From Trissonchulus latispiculum (taxonomy: Eukaryota > Nematoda > Enoplea > Enoplida > Ironidae), in the NCBI GenBank assembly GCA_030248195.1, contig JASAND010030223.1, positions 1 through 64,000 of the forward strand: DNA of 64,000 nucleotides, read 5' to 3'. A program made the position numbers and the translations under genes. Shown one piece after another: positions 35,430-46,997 of the stretch. Numbering within the stretch: position 1 is the first letter of the stretch; each line of letters begins with the position of its first letter. The notes under the pieces were generated by a model. It ran no database searches and had not been told where the DNA came from. It saw only the letters and a list, made by a program, of their open reading frames with translations.

Positions 35430-35501
35430 GGGGGTGTAGCTCAGTGGTAGAGCATTCGACTGCAGATCGAGAGGTCCCCGGTTCAATCCCGGGCGCCCCC
35501 T
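35430..35501 (+). tRNA. tRNA-Cys(GCA): tRNA-Cys (anticodon GCA)
   Basis: 72 nt with acceptor GGGGGTG/CGCCCCC plus discriminator T, D arm GCTCAGTGGTAGAGC, anticodon loop CTGCAGA (GCA), and T arm CCCGG-TTCAATC-CCGGG. Intact. It is divergent from the tRNA-Gly 191 bp away. Confidence 0.96.
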
Positions 35502-36404
35502 AATTTTGTTGGAGTTCTTTGTGACGCAGACAGACATATGTTATTCCCAATATATAGAACATGAAAACTCAAAAGTTCTTTGTGACGCAAAACACGTTAT
35601 TCTCAATAAGAGTGAGAAAGATACAGTCAAAACGATACAGTGATTTTGATATTGTATTACGTTATTCTCAATAGTAGGACATTAAAACTCAAAATTTTTC
35701 TTCAAAACAATTTCTGACGTGATCACACTTCACAGCTCGTTTCAGCCCAAATCTTTGTCTGGACTTCTATCCACGAAAACTTTCGAGAGCACCCGTGTTA
35801 AAAGTCAAAACAAAGTTTGGTTTCCCATTGTGTAAAGATTTGGTTCCGCTGGAATGGAACCACGAGCCTCCCGTACTGCAGTCAGGCATTGTTTGAAAGC
35901 TTGCGATGCACAAAACAAATCTTAGTCCGAAACTGCACCAAATTCCCGGAATTTACGAAAGCCGGATTTAGTCATGTAGCCAAGAGTACATAATATAAGA
36001 GTAAGAAACTCTTATACTGGCATGTGCAAATCATGCTAGGTATGTCGGTGGTTGTGGGACCCCCCCCCCCGAAAGCCTCGGGGGGGGGGGGGGGGGGCGG
36101 GGGTCCCATAGGCTAATACACGCTTTATATAAGTGTGTGTCTGTCGTGATTCGTCATTAGCTAATAGTGGTAATTTATTAGTAATTTTAATTACAGGCCT
36201 CATACTACTGAAAATCAAAAAAGTAGGGAAAATGTAGGAATTGAAAAAGAGAAAAAGAGGAAAAAAGGAATGAAAAAGAGAATTGAAAAGAGGAATGGAG
36301 AAAATTTGAGGATATATATTTATATAGATAGATATGAATTATATAGATAGTATGAGATATATATATATAGATTTTATATAGTATAGTAGATATATATAGA
36401 GAAG

Positions 36405-36552
36405 AGAGAGGGGGGGAGGAGGGGGGGAGAGGGGGGGGGAGGGGGGGGGGGAGGAGGGAGGGGAAGGGGGGAGAGGGGGGGGAGGGGGGGGGAGGAGGAG
36501 GGGGGGAGGGGGGGGGGGGGGAGAGGAGAGGGGGGAGGGGGGGGAGGGAGGG
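36405..36552 (+). repeat. poly-purine G-rich tract
   Basis: About 150 nt almost only of G with single A spacers (GGGGGGAGGAGGGGG type). It has strong G-quadruplex potential on the plus strand and could also be error-prone in assembly. Confidence 0.9.
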
Positions 36553-36893
36553 GATAGGGAATTGTTGAATTATGGGAGATATAGTGAATGAATTTATATG
36601 TTGGATTAGAGATTGATTTATGATGTTATTTTATTTGAGATTGTTTATTTTTGTAAATAATAATTTTGATTAATGAGGAAGCGGACAAGGGGTTGAATTA
36701 TGATTTTGGATGAGCGAGTGCGATATAAGTAAGCGAAAAGCGGCAAGATAAGGATTTAATAGAGTTTAAAGTTGAATGTGGTGTGTAGAATTGGTGAGGA
36801 GAATTTTTTGAATATTGTGGTAGTAATGTATATAATTGGAAGCGGATTTTGATAGCATGGGAATTTAAAGATAGAAAGAATTATATTTGGTTA

Positions 36894-36894
<1 letters not shown>

Positions 36895-36975
<81 letters not shown>
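36895..36975. repeat. (TA)n microsatellite
   Basis: About 80 bp of TA dinucleotides. Confidence 0.97.
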
Positions 36976-36978
<3 letters not shown>

Positions 36979-37323
36979 ACGGTAGTATTTGAGCGTTTGT
37001 GAGATATAAGAATCATTTCGTTTTAAATACAAAATAGGGGTGAGATATATATACGCAAGGCGCGAATTTTGATCAGTGATTTAGAGTTAGGACATTGAAC
37101 GTTTTTGATTGTTTAGAAGAGGAAAAAGTAGGAATTTTTAGCAAAAAGTAGGAAAAAAGTAGGAATGAAGAAAAATTAGGAAAAAAGTAGAAAAAGTAGG
37201 AAGAGTATGAGTCCTGTAATTAATTATAACTTTAATTAGCGTAATGCAATTAAAAAACTAATTCGACAACTTTGTTGCATTTTTTCTGCTCTTTTCAACG
37301 ATATAAAAATTGTTGCATAATAC

Positions 37324-37645
37324 CAAGAGTACATAATAACTAAGAGTGTGACAAGCGTCCCGCTCTTAGTTATCAAGCGAGAAACATCATTGTAAATAAG
37401 CGACCACAACTGAGTATTGATTCAAATATTTTTCCGTATGCTAGTTCTAAAGCTCGCTACAGACGCACATTGAACCAACTGACTAGTTGTGTTTTTGAGC
37501 TTTAGAACGTAGGCATAGCGGGCAAAAATATTTGAAGTGCACATACTCAGTTGTGGGGGGGTCAGCCGTTGTGCAGATGATGTTTTTCGCTTGATAACTA
37601 TAAGAATGTGACGCTTGTCACACTCTTAGTTATTATGTTCTCTTG
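37324..37645. mobile_element. palindromic element, CAAGAGT family, copy C (nested)
   Basis: Ends CAAGAGTACATAATAACTAA...TTAGTTATTATGTTCTCTTG, with the exact 7-bp duplication ATAATAC (37317-37323, 37646-37652). It inserted between the inner arms of the 35981-38367 element. Confidence 0.88.
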
Positions 37646-37866
37646 ATAATACAAAAATTCGAAGGAATGTAATCTGCAACAATTTTTATATCGTTGAAAA
37701 GAGCAGAAAAAATGCTACAAAGTATATAGTCGAATTAGTTTCTTAATTGCAGTACGCTAATTAAAGTTATAATTAATTAAATTACTAATAAATTACCTAC
37801 AGTAAGCGTTAGGCTAATGGGCGAATCAGCGAACAGACACACGCTTATATGAAAGCGTGTAATTAG

Positions 37867-38234
37867 CTGGGCTTATTCTAGTGGGGGGTGGGCTCCCCCA
37901 TAAACACCCTTCCCCCCCCAAAAATCGTTCCCCCCCAAAAATCGCCCCCCCCAATAAAGTGGGTGCCCCTTTTGGTACCAAATTTTGCCCTGAAAAATCG
38001 CTCAGAGGCCAAATTTTCAAAAATTTTGGCTTCGCTGGACATTTTTACTCACTTTTTGCCCTTTTCAACACTAAATCTGTTTATTTTTGCTATAAAAATC
38101 AACTTTTATAGTATATGCCAGAAAAACAGCGCTATTTTTAGCATATTTTTCGAAAAATTTTCGCCCCCCCAAAATTCCTTGCCCCTGGGACCTTTGGGGG
38201 GCCCCCCAAGAAAAAATCCCTAGAGTAAGCCCAG
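37867..38234. mobile_element. palindromic MITE with 5-bp TSD (CTGG-family copy)
   Basis: Ends CTGGGCTTATTCTAG...CTAGAGTAAGCCCAG, with the exact 5-bp duplication ATTAG (37862-37866, 38235-38239). Inside the arms are G and C homopolymer runs. It interrupts the right arm of the composite element. Confidence 0.87.
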
Positions 38235-38367
38235 ATTAGTGCTAAGTGGGACCCCCCCCCCCGACTGTCGGGGGGGGGGTCCCCTACTTAACGCACCGAG
38301 CATACCTAGCATGATTTGTACATGCTAATGTAAGAGTTTCATTCTCTTATAATATTATGTACTCTTG

Positions 38368-40272
38368 ACATAGCTAGGATTTCGTCGCTAAATACGGGAA
38401 CTGTACGGATTTCTGGGAGGCTGTTGTAATTGTAACATTTCTTCAGCACGTCAAGAACTTTCAAAATATGACACCTCTATTGTAGTTGACTGGAGAATCC
38501 GCTTAAAACTCGGTTTTCGGCAATTCTGGATCTTGAATGCATTTTCAAGAGGTTGTGTTGCCAAAGTTGTTCAACTTGTGAGTGAGTAAACTGTGTGAAG
38601 TAAATGTTAAGATAGGAAAATGCAGAAAAGAAAACACGAAAATCAGGAAACTGGATGCATTTCGTGAAAATATTGTTAAAAGCAAAAATATGCAGCTCTA
38701 GTTCTATTCCATGACGAAAACAAGCTTGATTCCGCAAGGTTTTCAAAATATTGCACATTGTCGATTTTCTGCGAATCAAACCCGGAATATAGGTTTTCGA
38801 TATCTCCTGTTTTGGACGATGTTATAAACGCGTATAGGTACTTTATTGGGCTCTACGGTTAATGATCAATTCTACACATACAGCAATTAACACGTTCACG
38901 TCGGATATTGATGAATCGACAAATACTCGCCCGAAGCCAGCGTTAAGATCCGGATAATCATAATACTGATACAGCTGCCTTCATGAAATGCTTATCTGAA
39001 AAAGATTTTGAACGCTCTCTCATTTAGTCAGAATTCCTAAATAATTCCTATGCGCTAACTCCTAAAACCAGAAGTCAAGAAACACAAAATCAAAGATTAA
39101 TTTTATTGACCAAATTTACAAAAGCACTATACATACCAGTGTTCACCTTTATCACAAGTAAATATAGTATAAGACATTGTACAAAAAGTGCAGAAAATGC
39201 TCCACACAAAATTGAGCCGACAGCAAGCAGTTACCTTCTCTAACTGGACAATGCTTCCTGCAAGGGTTGAAATATTTTAAATACACTATACGTGTCAACA
39301 ATAGCAAACTGCCCATTTGCGCAGAGTATTTTCCAGGTATCCAGGTACCATACAAGTAACAAACTAAATCTGAAACCAAAAGCCACAATTATGCTTAAAT
39401 CCTTCTATCGGGTATGAATATGATATGAATATCAAAATGCGAATATGCGAAAACTAGCTATTTTAACAAATCGTGCTTGAATCCAAAATTTGACTTCCCA
39501 AACTAGCTTACTTCCCGATGTCTTACATATATGGTTAAATTTATCGTTTTGTTAGCAGAAAAATTTAGATATTTTACATGACTTAAAAGTTATCAGTACG
39601 TATATTTACCTTACATCTACAGTTAATAAAATAACAGGTAAATGGAAACAGGGACAGAGTAAATTTTATGCAATCTTCTTCCCTTCAACTTTTTCGGAAC
39701 CATCGTTTATTCATCTTGCAGCAAACACTATAAATTATCTTATTATATAAAATGCATCTGAACTACTGGAGGAAACTAAACAATTTTCCAATTGTTATGA
39801 AGTATGAAAGGAACTCCAGCTTCATAATTTCAATTTCCAGTATATATGTCATAACATTTTGCGACTATGAATTCGCCTGGCTTTTTCAAGAATTTTCATT
39901 CAGTTCAGATTAATAAACGTCTTTAGCTCAATTTAGTTATGCTTTCCGATTTTTGACAGATGTTTTATTCGTGTAACTGTTAAAACCGTTTTTGGCAAAC
40001 TTTATTCGTAATGAAGTACCCCCTCCCATTTCTTAAACAGTTGCTGAAAAATAAGACAGTACAAATAAATGGCTGGTTGATTAAAGACGTGTGCAAAACT
40101 GTCCAAAATAAAAAATTATAAGTATATATCGAGTATATACGTAGATATGCAAATACTTTGAGTGTTTAGTTACTACACAAGTCAACAGCTTTCGCCATTA
40201 TCCTTTCTCAACCATTGGAACTGTATGATGACAACAAACCGATTGTGGGAGTCGAGTCGAGCCGGGGCAGAT
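38368..40272. other. intergenic stretch upstream of FERRY3 and downstream of the evectin gene; nothing recognised
   Basis: A/T-rich, apparently unique DNA. TTTATT (AATAAA on minus) at 40001-40006 could serve as the polyadenylation signal of the evectin gene ending at 40273. Confidence 0.5.
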
Positions 40273-40702
40273 TCAGCAGAACCAGAACGGCATCATCATC
40301 CAGGGCCACATCATGGCCGAGCCCAGAAGCAGACCCGTGCCCAGACCCAGACCCAGTGGCGCCCCGTAGCCCCCATAGCCACAGCAGCCGTAGCGACAGT
40401 GATTGTGACAGTAGTGCGCCGGCGGACCATAACGACGATCCAACACTATCACCTGCTGCTGACCAGGTGGTGTCGCCGCCCCACCGCTCCCCTGGACCAC
40501 GCCGTAGGGAGGGACATAGGCCATACCGTACTCATCATAGTGGACAGGCCCGGACGCCCCATAGGACAGATAGACCGGCGGATGCCCGTACGACGGATAC
40601 TGGCCGGACGGAAGAGGTGGCGGCGGTGATAGAGTGGCATCCCTCAGGGAGAGCAGCCAGGCATAGGCCTCGTCTCCGGTGTCCGCGCACAGTGTCCATT
40701 TT
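40273..40702 (-). CDS. PLEKHB2: evectin exon 3, PH helix and hydrophobic tail (stop)
   Basis: Phase 2 start. PH C-terminal helix, PPPPLPSGQYPSYGHPP linker, CHNHCRYGCCGYGGYG segment and a C-terminal membrane segment ending PFWFC. Acceptor TTGATTCCAG. The plus-strand frames across it are antisense shadows. Confidence 0.92.
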
Positions 40703-42671
40703 CTGGAATCAAGAAAAATCAATAAAAATGCCGCCTACAGACAGACAGCTATATAACAGAACCGAAAGCGTTCAAAATGTGGAAGAATTTGACAGTATCG
40801 CAAACTTACTGGAGGGGTAAAACGCCCTCGACGGGCAAAGATGTAACAAGCGGGAAATGCCATTTCTCAGCAGATAAAATGACAGAAACCAGCTTCGTCA
40901 CCGAGAAGGGAATTCCCTCATTCCGCCCTATTCGCGCGAACTATTCATCGTTCATGAGGAAACAGGAACGCGGGTAATTGGTAGCCGATTGTGTTCGTGC
41001 TAATATACATATGTGCAATCAAAAGCATTTAATTTATATTATTACTGATTTCATCATTTCTCATCAAGATCAGAACGAAACACAAAGTTCTGCAACAACA
41101 TACAAATCCGAATATGCTCAATAAATGCGATAACACATCGAAGACAGCTTATTCCCCCTGTTAGTGAAAACTACGACTCCAGTGTTTAAGAAAACATCTT
41201 AAGCTCTCCGTCATATCTTATCAACACATTCACAAAATAGGATTCAAAGTTCGCGCGAATAGAGCGGAAGAAGGGAATTTCCTATACGGCGACAAAACTG
41301 GTTTCTATTATTTTAGTCACCGAGTAGATTCATTATTTTATTCGGCACATAAACCTGGTTTCTGTTATATTTTTATTCCCCGAGTAAATTCCCCATTCTG
41401 TACACCAAGCTGGTTTCTGTCGTTTCAGTTGAGAACATTGACCGCTTTTGAAAATTTTCGATATCTGACCGTTGGGATCCTTTCTTTGGCTTCGCAGTCC
41501 GCTGGGTCCTCCAATGACAAAACTTGTTCGTGGTTCGTCCCACCATGGGCTTTCATTGGATACTTAATTTGGTCACTTTTAAGAATTTCCATTTTTGACA
41601 ATTTTGGACCCAACGGAGTTAAATTTTGCACCAGCATATTTCTGGTGTCGGTGTGCATGCGTTTTTTGTAAATAAATTAGTATAACTGCAACAAATGTAA
41701 TATGCAACTAATACTTACGTAGATAATGCCAAAAATAAAATTTAACACATGGCGCAAAAGGAGATCTGGGGGCGCAGAAACGTAAAATACGTATGTGGAA
41801 ACAAATGAATGCGATTTGGAAAAAGGTCCGACTAGTTGGCAAAATTTGTCCAAAATTTTGGTGTAAAGTTACAGCCGCCAAAAAGTATAAATACGTATAT
41901 ATTCCAGAAAAGTGTTCAATTACACGATTTTTGGACAAAAATATATGTATACTACTTCCCAATATTTCCCGATATTCGTCCGTCCTACAAGCCAACGTCC
42001 ATGCACACAACAGTGTAACAGAACAGAACAGATATATAACACTAACAGTTCAGTCAAAAAATTGGGACACAATATTATGAAATGACACCTAACTTGTTAC
42101 CACTTCCGGTCACCAAACGAAACAGGCCAGCGCGTTGACAACCCTCGGGGACCGTCTCCACATCCGAGCACAGATCCGAGCCAACCAACTCCACTCCTTC
42201 CAGCGGGAGATTGATCAGGTCCTCTGAGCGGGGGGCGTTCTCTGAATCGTAGTACATAAATCGACCATCATTGTACAACACAAACCTACAAAATTAGTAT
42301 ACGTATGCTCGTATGCATCATATATATATGTAAAGCGTCTGTGCGCAAAAAACCCTGTCTGTAGAACTTTCGCTATAGCAGAATCAAACATTATATATAC
42401 AAATGTAAAATGCTTGAAATTGCAGGCAACTATGAATATTCTTTTGGGCAAATAATCTGTTTTACCCTGTCACTTGACTTTAAGTTAACACTCATAGCAG
42501 CCGCTGCCGCGATCCCTACGAATACGATACTCTTGAATTTGAAACCGCAGTCACTACAGACGAGGGCGAGTACTCATATTGTGATACTGGGCTTGTTCTA
42601 TGCTTTTCTTACAGGGGTCGCTTTATATACATTATATAGTATATACATATATACGTACATATACAAACGAC

Positions 42672-42711
<40 letters not shown>

Positions 42712-42807
42712 GTATATACGTACATACCAGGCACGTTTCCATCTTCTTAAAACGTTCGTTTGACGATACAACCATCCGCTTTTGAGCCCGTCAAATACAA
42801 ACGACAT
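40273..42807 (-). CDS. PLEKHB2: evectin (PLEKHB1/2-like) PH-domain protein, complete, 3 exons
   Basis: Exons 42807-42728, 42285-42094 and 40702-40273: 702 nt, 233 aa, consistent phase. A PH domain fills residues 8-112: GWLYRQTNVLRRWKRAWFVL at the start, INLPLEGVELVG in the middle, and KWTLCADTGDEAYAWLLSLR as the closing helix with its invariant Trp. After PPPPLP and a Tyr/Pro/Gly-rich linker come QQQVIVLDRRYGP and a hydrophobic tail (LGLGTGLLLGSAMMWPWMMM) at the very C terminus. Order and motifs match evectins, which bind phosphatidylserine through the PH domain and sit on Golgi/recycling-endosome membranes by a C-terminal anchor. The basic residues important in human evectin-2 have equivalents (R15, R21, R22, K24). 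The assignment to PLEKHB2 rather than PLEKHB1 is not certain. Confidence 0.9.
40829..41430. repeat. inverted repeats in the second evectin intron
   Basis: GAAACCAGCTTCGTCACCGA and TTCGCGCGAAC at about 40890-40945 face GTTCGCGCGAA near 41250 and repeated ACTGGTTTCT / GTCACCGAGTA copies to 41420. A decayed palindromic element. Confidence 0.6.
42094..42285 (-). CDS. PLEKHB2: evectin exon 2, middle of PH domain
   Basis: Phase 2 to 2: FVLYNDGRFMYYDSENAPRS, then INLPLEGVELVG and AGLFRLVTGSGN. Acceptor AATTTTGTAG, donor AA|GTTAGG. Confidence 0.9.
42673..42709. repeat. (TA)n microsatellite in the first evectin intron
   Basis: About 36 bp of TA dinucleotides next to TATACGTA-rich sequence. Confidence 0.95.
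42728..42807 (-). CDS. PLEKHB2: evectin exon 1 (start)
   Basis: ATG at 42807: MSFVFDGLKSGWLYRQTNVL then RRWKRAW. The start is chosen because the PH domain begins seven residues later, as in evectins. Donor TG|GTATGT. Confidence 0.9.
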
Positions 42808-43012
42808 TACATATGCCTGACGAAACAAGTAATATAAATAAATCCTAAAAAATCCACACGCCAGAATTGATCGATCTGAATCGCCCAAAATTGTGTCCGA
42901 AGTCCGATTTTAGCGAAACGTCACCCGTTTCGTGACGCATAGGTTAATTTGTGCTTGGGGGCGCTGACTGATTCTGCGGCAGTCGAAATTTCGACAGGAA
43001 CTGCCAAACTAT

Positions 43013-44380
43013 ATATGTCGTAGTAAAAATGAAATTCAGAGAAATATCATAATTCCCTAGCACTTGCTAGGTAAGTGTGATATTTCAGTTCTCTCTAGAG
43101 AATCTTGATACAGACAAAGACTTGCATTTCATTTCAAATTTCACTGAAGCGTGCTAGGGAAAACTGTTATTGTTTTGTACAGAGAAATTTCTATAATAGG
43201 AATTTCAATATTACAGCTATTCGATTAGTCATAAAGAAATAATGAAAAACGCCTGCCTGCAGTCACTAAGGCCGAAGTCTTAGTCCGAACAGGAGAGAGC
43301 CAATGGGCGCTGTGAGCGCTCTTACCCAGAGAGAACTAGTCTCTGGAGCTCCTGCCTGGTTGTCCAAGAAGGACAGCCAGCTCGGCTCTATCTGTGCTGC
43401 AACATAGCCAGAGAAGGTTTTATCAACACCTCTCTGACTGTGCTATGCACAGAAAGAGGACTGCAGGTATTCGGTAGTGTTTGATAGAGCTTAGCCAAAC
43501 TTTTAATAGCTGAAGAAAACAAAACTTTTAATAGTACACTTTTTACTATTTTTGCAAAAAAGCAAGTTTAGTAACAGCAGCAAGGCAGCAACAGCAAGAA
43601 CAATAATGATTAACTGGAAATAAAATTTTTATAATTTAAAATTGTTAAATTTTTAAGAGTGGACCAATTGGAACCAAACAGTTTTGCCTCCGATTTTGTT
43701 CAAAACTTGTATATAGAGGTTTTCCGGGATGCTGAGCACGAATCTAAAATCCGTTTTTTGATTCAGGTTTTTGTTAGCTCAGTATAAACTTACATACATC
43801 TACTGAGCTATATAACAAAAAGCTGAATCAAAAAACGGATATCAGATATCAGACTGAAAACCTCAATATACAACTTTTACCCAAAATCTGAGCCAAAAAA
43901 TATTTTGGTTCCCCTTGGTCGGCCCTTTAAAAAACTTAAAAATTTAAATAGAAGAAACTTTAATTAGAATCAGTTATAGAAGATTTATATGGAGTTGTTG
44001 AGCGCTGATTAGCTGACATTTGCAAAAATTGTTGCAGAAACTTGTTATAGATATCACATAACTATTATATAGCGAAATTAAGTCAACTTATAAATTGGTA
44101 TAATTGAAACACACTTGCAATTAAGGTCGGGGGTACGAGAGGTCATTGGTCATTATACTGCAATGTAAAGTCCTAATTTATAATTACGTTTCTTTTCTTC
44201 AGTTCTTAATTTCATCAAAAGGAAGGACCATATCAAGTTTCTCTTAAACAGTCTTCAGAGAAATGTGAAATTCTTTGTTCATATCAAGGTTCTCTAGAGA
44301 GAACTGAAATATCACATTTACCTGGCAAGTGCTAGGGAATTATGACATTTCCCTGAATTTCATTTTTACCTACGACATAT
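43013..44380. mobile_element. 1.4-kb palindromic element
   Basis: Ends ATATGTCGTAGTAAAAATGA...TCATTTTTACCTACGACATAT. Inner arms GGTAAGTGTGATATTTCAGT / ACTGAAATATCACATTTACC. No coding capacity. It carries the structured segment at 43256-43467. Confidence 0.82.
43256..43467 (+). ncRNA. candidate structured RNA, unknown class
   Basis: A GC-balanced segment in A/T-rich surroundings. A closing stem CCTGCAGTC (43256-43264) with GACTGCAGG (43459-43467) encloses several hairpins: ACTAAG/CTTAGT; AGAGA/TCTCT; GGTTGTCC/GGACAGCC; and a long rod with CTGTG, CATAGC and CAGAGA against TCTCTG, GCTATG and CACAG (43392-43452). It reads like a multi-branch RNA. I do not recognise the family and no promoter was identified. 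It could also be part of the palindromic host element. Confidence 0.35.
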
Positions 44381-44953
44381 GATACATATATACGTATGCG
44401 CAGAAGCTGCGCAAAATCCTGCGCAGATTTCATGCGCAAATTGTAGAGCACATCGAGTTTACGTAGTATGTCAGTGAAGTTTCAGCTATCACTTACCGTT
44501 AAAAAGTTGCGTCCCGGACCGGTTATGGCGGCGATGTTATTTTTCCGGTTTCTCCTATTTGATGGTTGTATTGTGCATAATGTTCGCCGCTTTCACGTGA
44601 TCTGCAGCGGTGGGCCAACCTAAAGGGCTATGGGGTCTAGTAGTACCCTCTAAAGAATTTAAGAATCACAACTTTTTTTGCGCCGCAGCTGCGCCACAGC
44701 GCCGCAAATTCGGCTCAGAGCGAAAAGTGACCATTTTTGTGGTCGTCGCTCAGGTCGAACGTTACGAGCTGAGCTGATTTCTTTTTATATTCAGAAATTA
44801 CATATATTGAACTAACTAACGGTCCAAGTTGCGTTTCTCTATCACTTCCTTAGCGACCACAGTGGCCCGTCAAAAATGGCGAAAATTCGAAAAATGAAAA
44901 ATCGAAATTTCTCGCTGTCTATTCAACTGTGAAAGCTCAAATCTTCCATACAA

Positions 44954-45850
44954 TGGTTTTCTGGCACGGGGAATCGATTCCCCCAGTCAGTTTTACCGTA
45001 AGACCTACCCATCTTTATGGGCTGGTTCCACTTTGCCGTCGGGAGGGTCAAGTCGGAAACTGCTTGCGGGAGGTCCATAGAAGGCTCTACCTGGCCTCTC
45101 AAAACTTTGTCTATAGGGGTTTTCTGGTGCGCCCAGCTCATTCCCGGTATCCTTTTTGCCGTCCGCCGTACCTATTTTGCTGGGCTGGTTCCACTTTGCC
45201 GTCGGGAGGGTCAAATCGAAAACCGCTTCCTGGAGGTCCATAGTAGGCTCTACCTGGCCTCTCAAAACTTTGTCTATAGGGGTTTTCTGTTGCGCCCAGC
45301 TCATTCCCCTGGCTTATTTTTACTGGGGGGGGGGGGTGGGGGGCCGCCCCCCATTCGGCGACCCCCCCCCCCCATTCGAGGAGCCCCCATGAAATGCCCC
45401 CCCAATAAATTCCGACCTCCCCCCCCCATAACCACAAAAATTGCCAAATTTTACCGTTTTTACCCTAAAGTTTCAAAAATTTTTCCGGCTTCGCCGGATT
45501 TTTAACGAAATTTTAACTATTTTAGCCTAAAAACCACTTAAAATTATTCATGTTTTAGCGATTTTTACACATTTTTACACGAAAAACCCGCAAAAATTCG
45601 AAAATGTTTTCCAAAATATGCCCCCCCATTTTGGGTCAGCCCCCCCATCGATGGGGGGTCCCCCCCATGAAGCCCCCCATAAATTTTTGCCTAAAAATAA
45701 GCCAGTTCCCGGTATCCTTTTTGCCGTCCGCCGTACCTATTTTGCTGGGCTGGTTCCACTTTGCCGTCGGGAGGGTCAAATCGAAAACCGCTTCCTGGAG
45801 GTCCATAGTAGGCTCTACCTGCCCTCTCAAAACTTTGTCTATAGAGCTGG
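44954..45850. repeat. 164-bp tandem repeat, left block (about three units, third interrupted)
   Basis: Units start near 44954, 45119 and 45283 and share GGCTGGTTCCACTTTGCCGT and CTCAAAACTTTGTCTATAG. The third unit is split by the MITE 45309-45705. Confidence 0.88.
45309..45705. mobile_element. palindromic MITE with 5-bp TSD (CTGG-family copy)
   Basis: Ends CTGGCTTATTTTTA...TAAAAATAAGCCAG, with the exact 5-bp duplication TTCCC (45304-45308, 45706-45710). The neighbouring tandem unit supplies the empty site (CATTCCCGGTATCC). G/C homopolymers and a CCGGCTTCGCCGG hairpin lie inside. Confidence 0.9.
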
Positions 45851-46997
45851 TTGCAGGCTGTAGAGCTGTGGTGAGGTGGGGTGGGGTGGGGATTTAGGCG
45901 ATGTTGGGTCTAAAATAAAATTTTTCAAAAGCGGTCAAATTTGGTATCAAATGAAAGCCCTAAGAGAGCTGAGCAACTTTTGCTGTGTCGGATTTATGCC
46001 TTTCTCAACCGGAATTTAAAGGATAGACATAGGCCCAACACACATATTATCCCCTTTTGTGCGGAGCATTTTTGTTACTTGTTGTGTATAGTGTAGTGGC
46101 GACTTTTTGAAAAATCGGTGAGAATTAATATTTTATTTTAATTAATAATATTTCGACAGCAGATTCAGAATGAGCAAAAGCAACCCCGAGTTATGTACAG
46201 TCAAGCGGGAAAAAACCCACTTTTCAGATTTTTGGCCAGAACTTTTTACTGGCTTGAGATATTGAAATACTGACTATACAGGCTGCTAGTCGTAAGCTTT
46301 CTTATGAGCTATAGAACACCTCTCTAGGGTGCGCCGTTAGTGAGAAAAAATGTCCCAAACTGGCGGGAAAAAACCCAATGCGGGGAAAAACCCATATGCG
46401 GGAAAAAACCAAGCCCGAAAATTTTTTTGGCAAGTTGCCAGGAGCATTTCTAACCGTTCCAAATGAAAGAGCGGGTTGTTTTTAGTACAACTGCATCAAA
46501 ATATATTAGTTTTTGTTGAAAAATTCAGGTCATAGTAACTTTTGAAAATTTGGTATGTTTAACACATAAACATAGGCAAATTCTGGAAATTTTTTAAAAT
46601 TGTTTATATTCGGCAGTTTAAGCATCCTATCGTATAGAAAACGTGTTTTTCTTGTATTTAGAGCCAAACTAGACCCATTTTAAGGCAAAAATAAGCATTT
46701 TTGGCCAAATAAAAATTTTGGCTTGAAATGGCACCATGTCCGATTTTGACCCCCTGGACCTCCCATAACAGATCGAACCCAGGTAAAACCTACACCAATT
46801 TAATCTATAGGCTCTATTAAACAAATTTATGTATTCGTTTGACCTTTCCTGCTAATGCTTAGAAAAATTTTCAATTTTGAAAAGTGGGTTGTTTTCCCGC
46901 ATGTGGGTTTTTTCCCGCCAACTCTAGGTCACCCCCAGGTCGCACCGGAGGGGCTAGAGCAGTGTGGCATATACGTATCATCATGATGCGCAACAGA

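Larger units (their letters stand above)
35981..38367. mobile_element. composite palindromic element, CAAGAGT family, with nested insertions
   Basis: Ends CAAGAGTACATAAT...ATTATGTACTCTTG; 35981-36195 pairs with 37776-38367. The flanks ATGTAGC and ACATAGC agree at 5 of 7 positions, so an old 7-bp duplication is possible. It contains a G-rich tract, a (TA)n tract, an inner family member (37324-37645) and a MITE with 5-bp TSD (37867-38234). Confidence 0.75.

Noticed and set aside
35820..35890. tRNA-like TGGTTCC...GGAACCAC sequence on minus
   Set aside because: Only a box B-like stretch is present; the other arms cannot be drawn, so I did not list it as a tRNA.
40162..40820. Plus-strand open frames of 155 and 201 codons
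   Set aside because: They are antisense to the third evectin exon, whose minus-strand PH helix and hydrophobic tail are clearly the coding reading.
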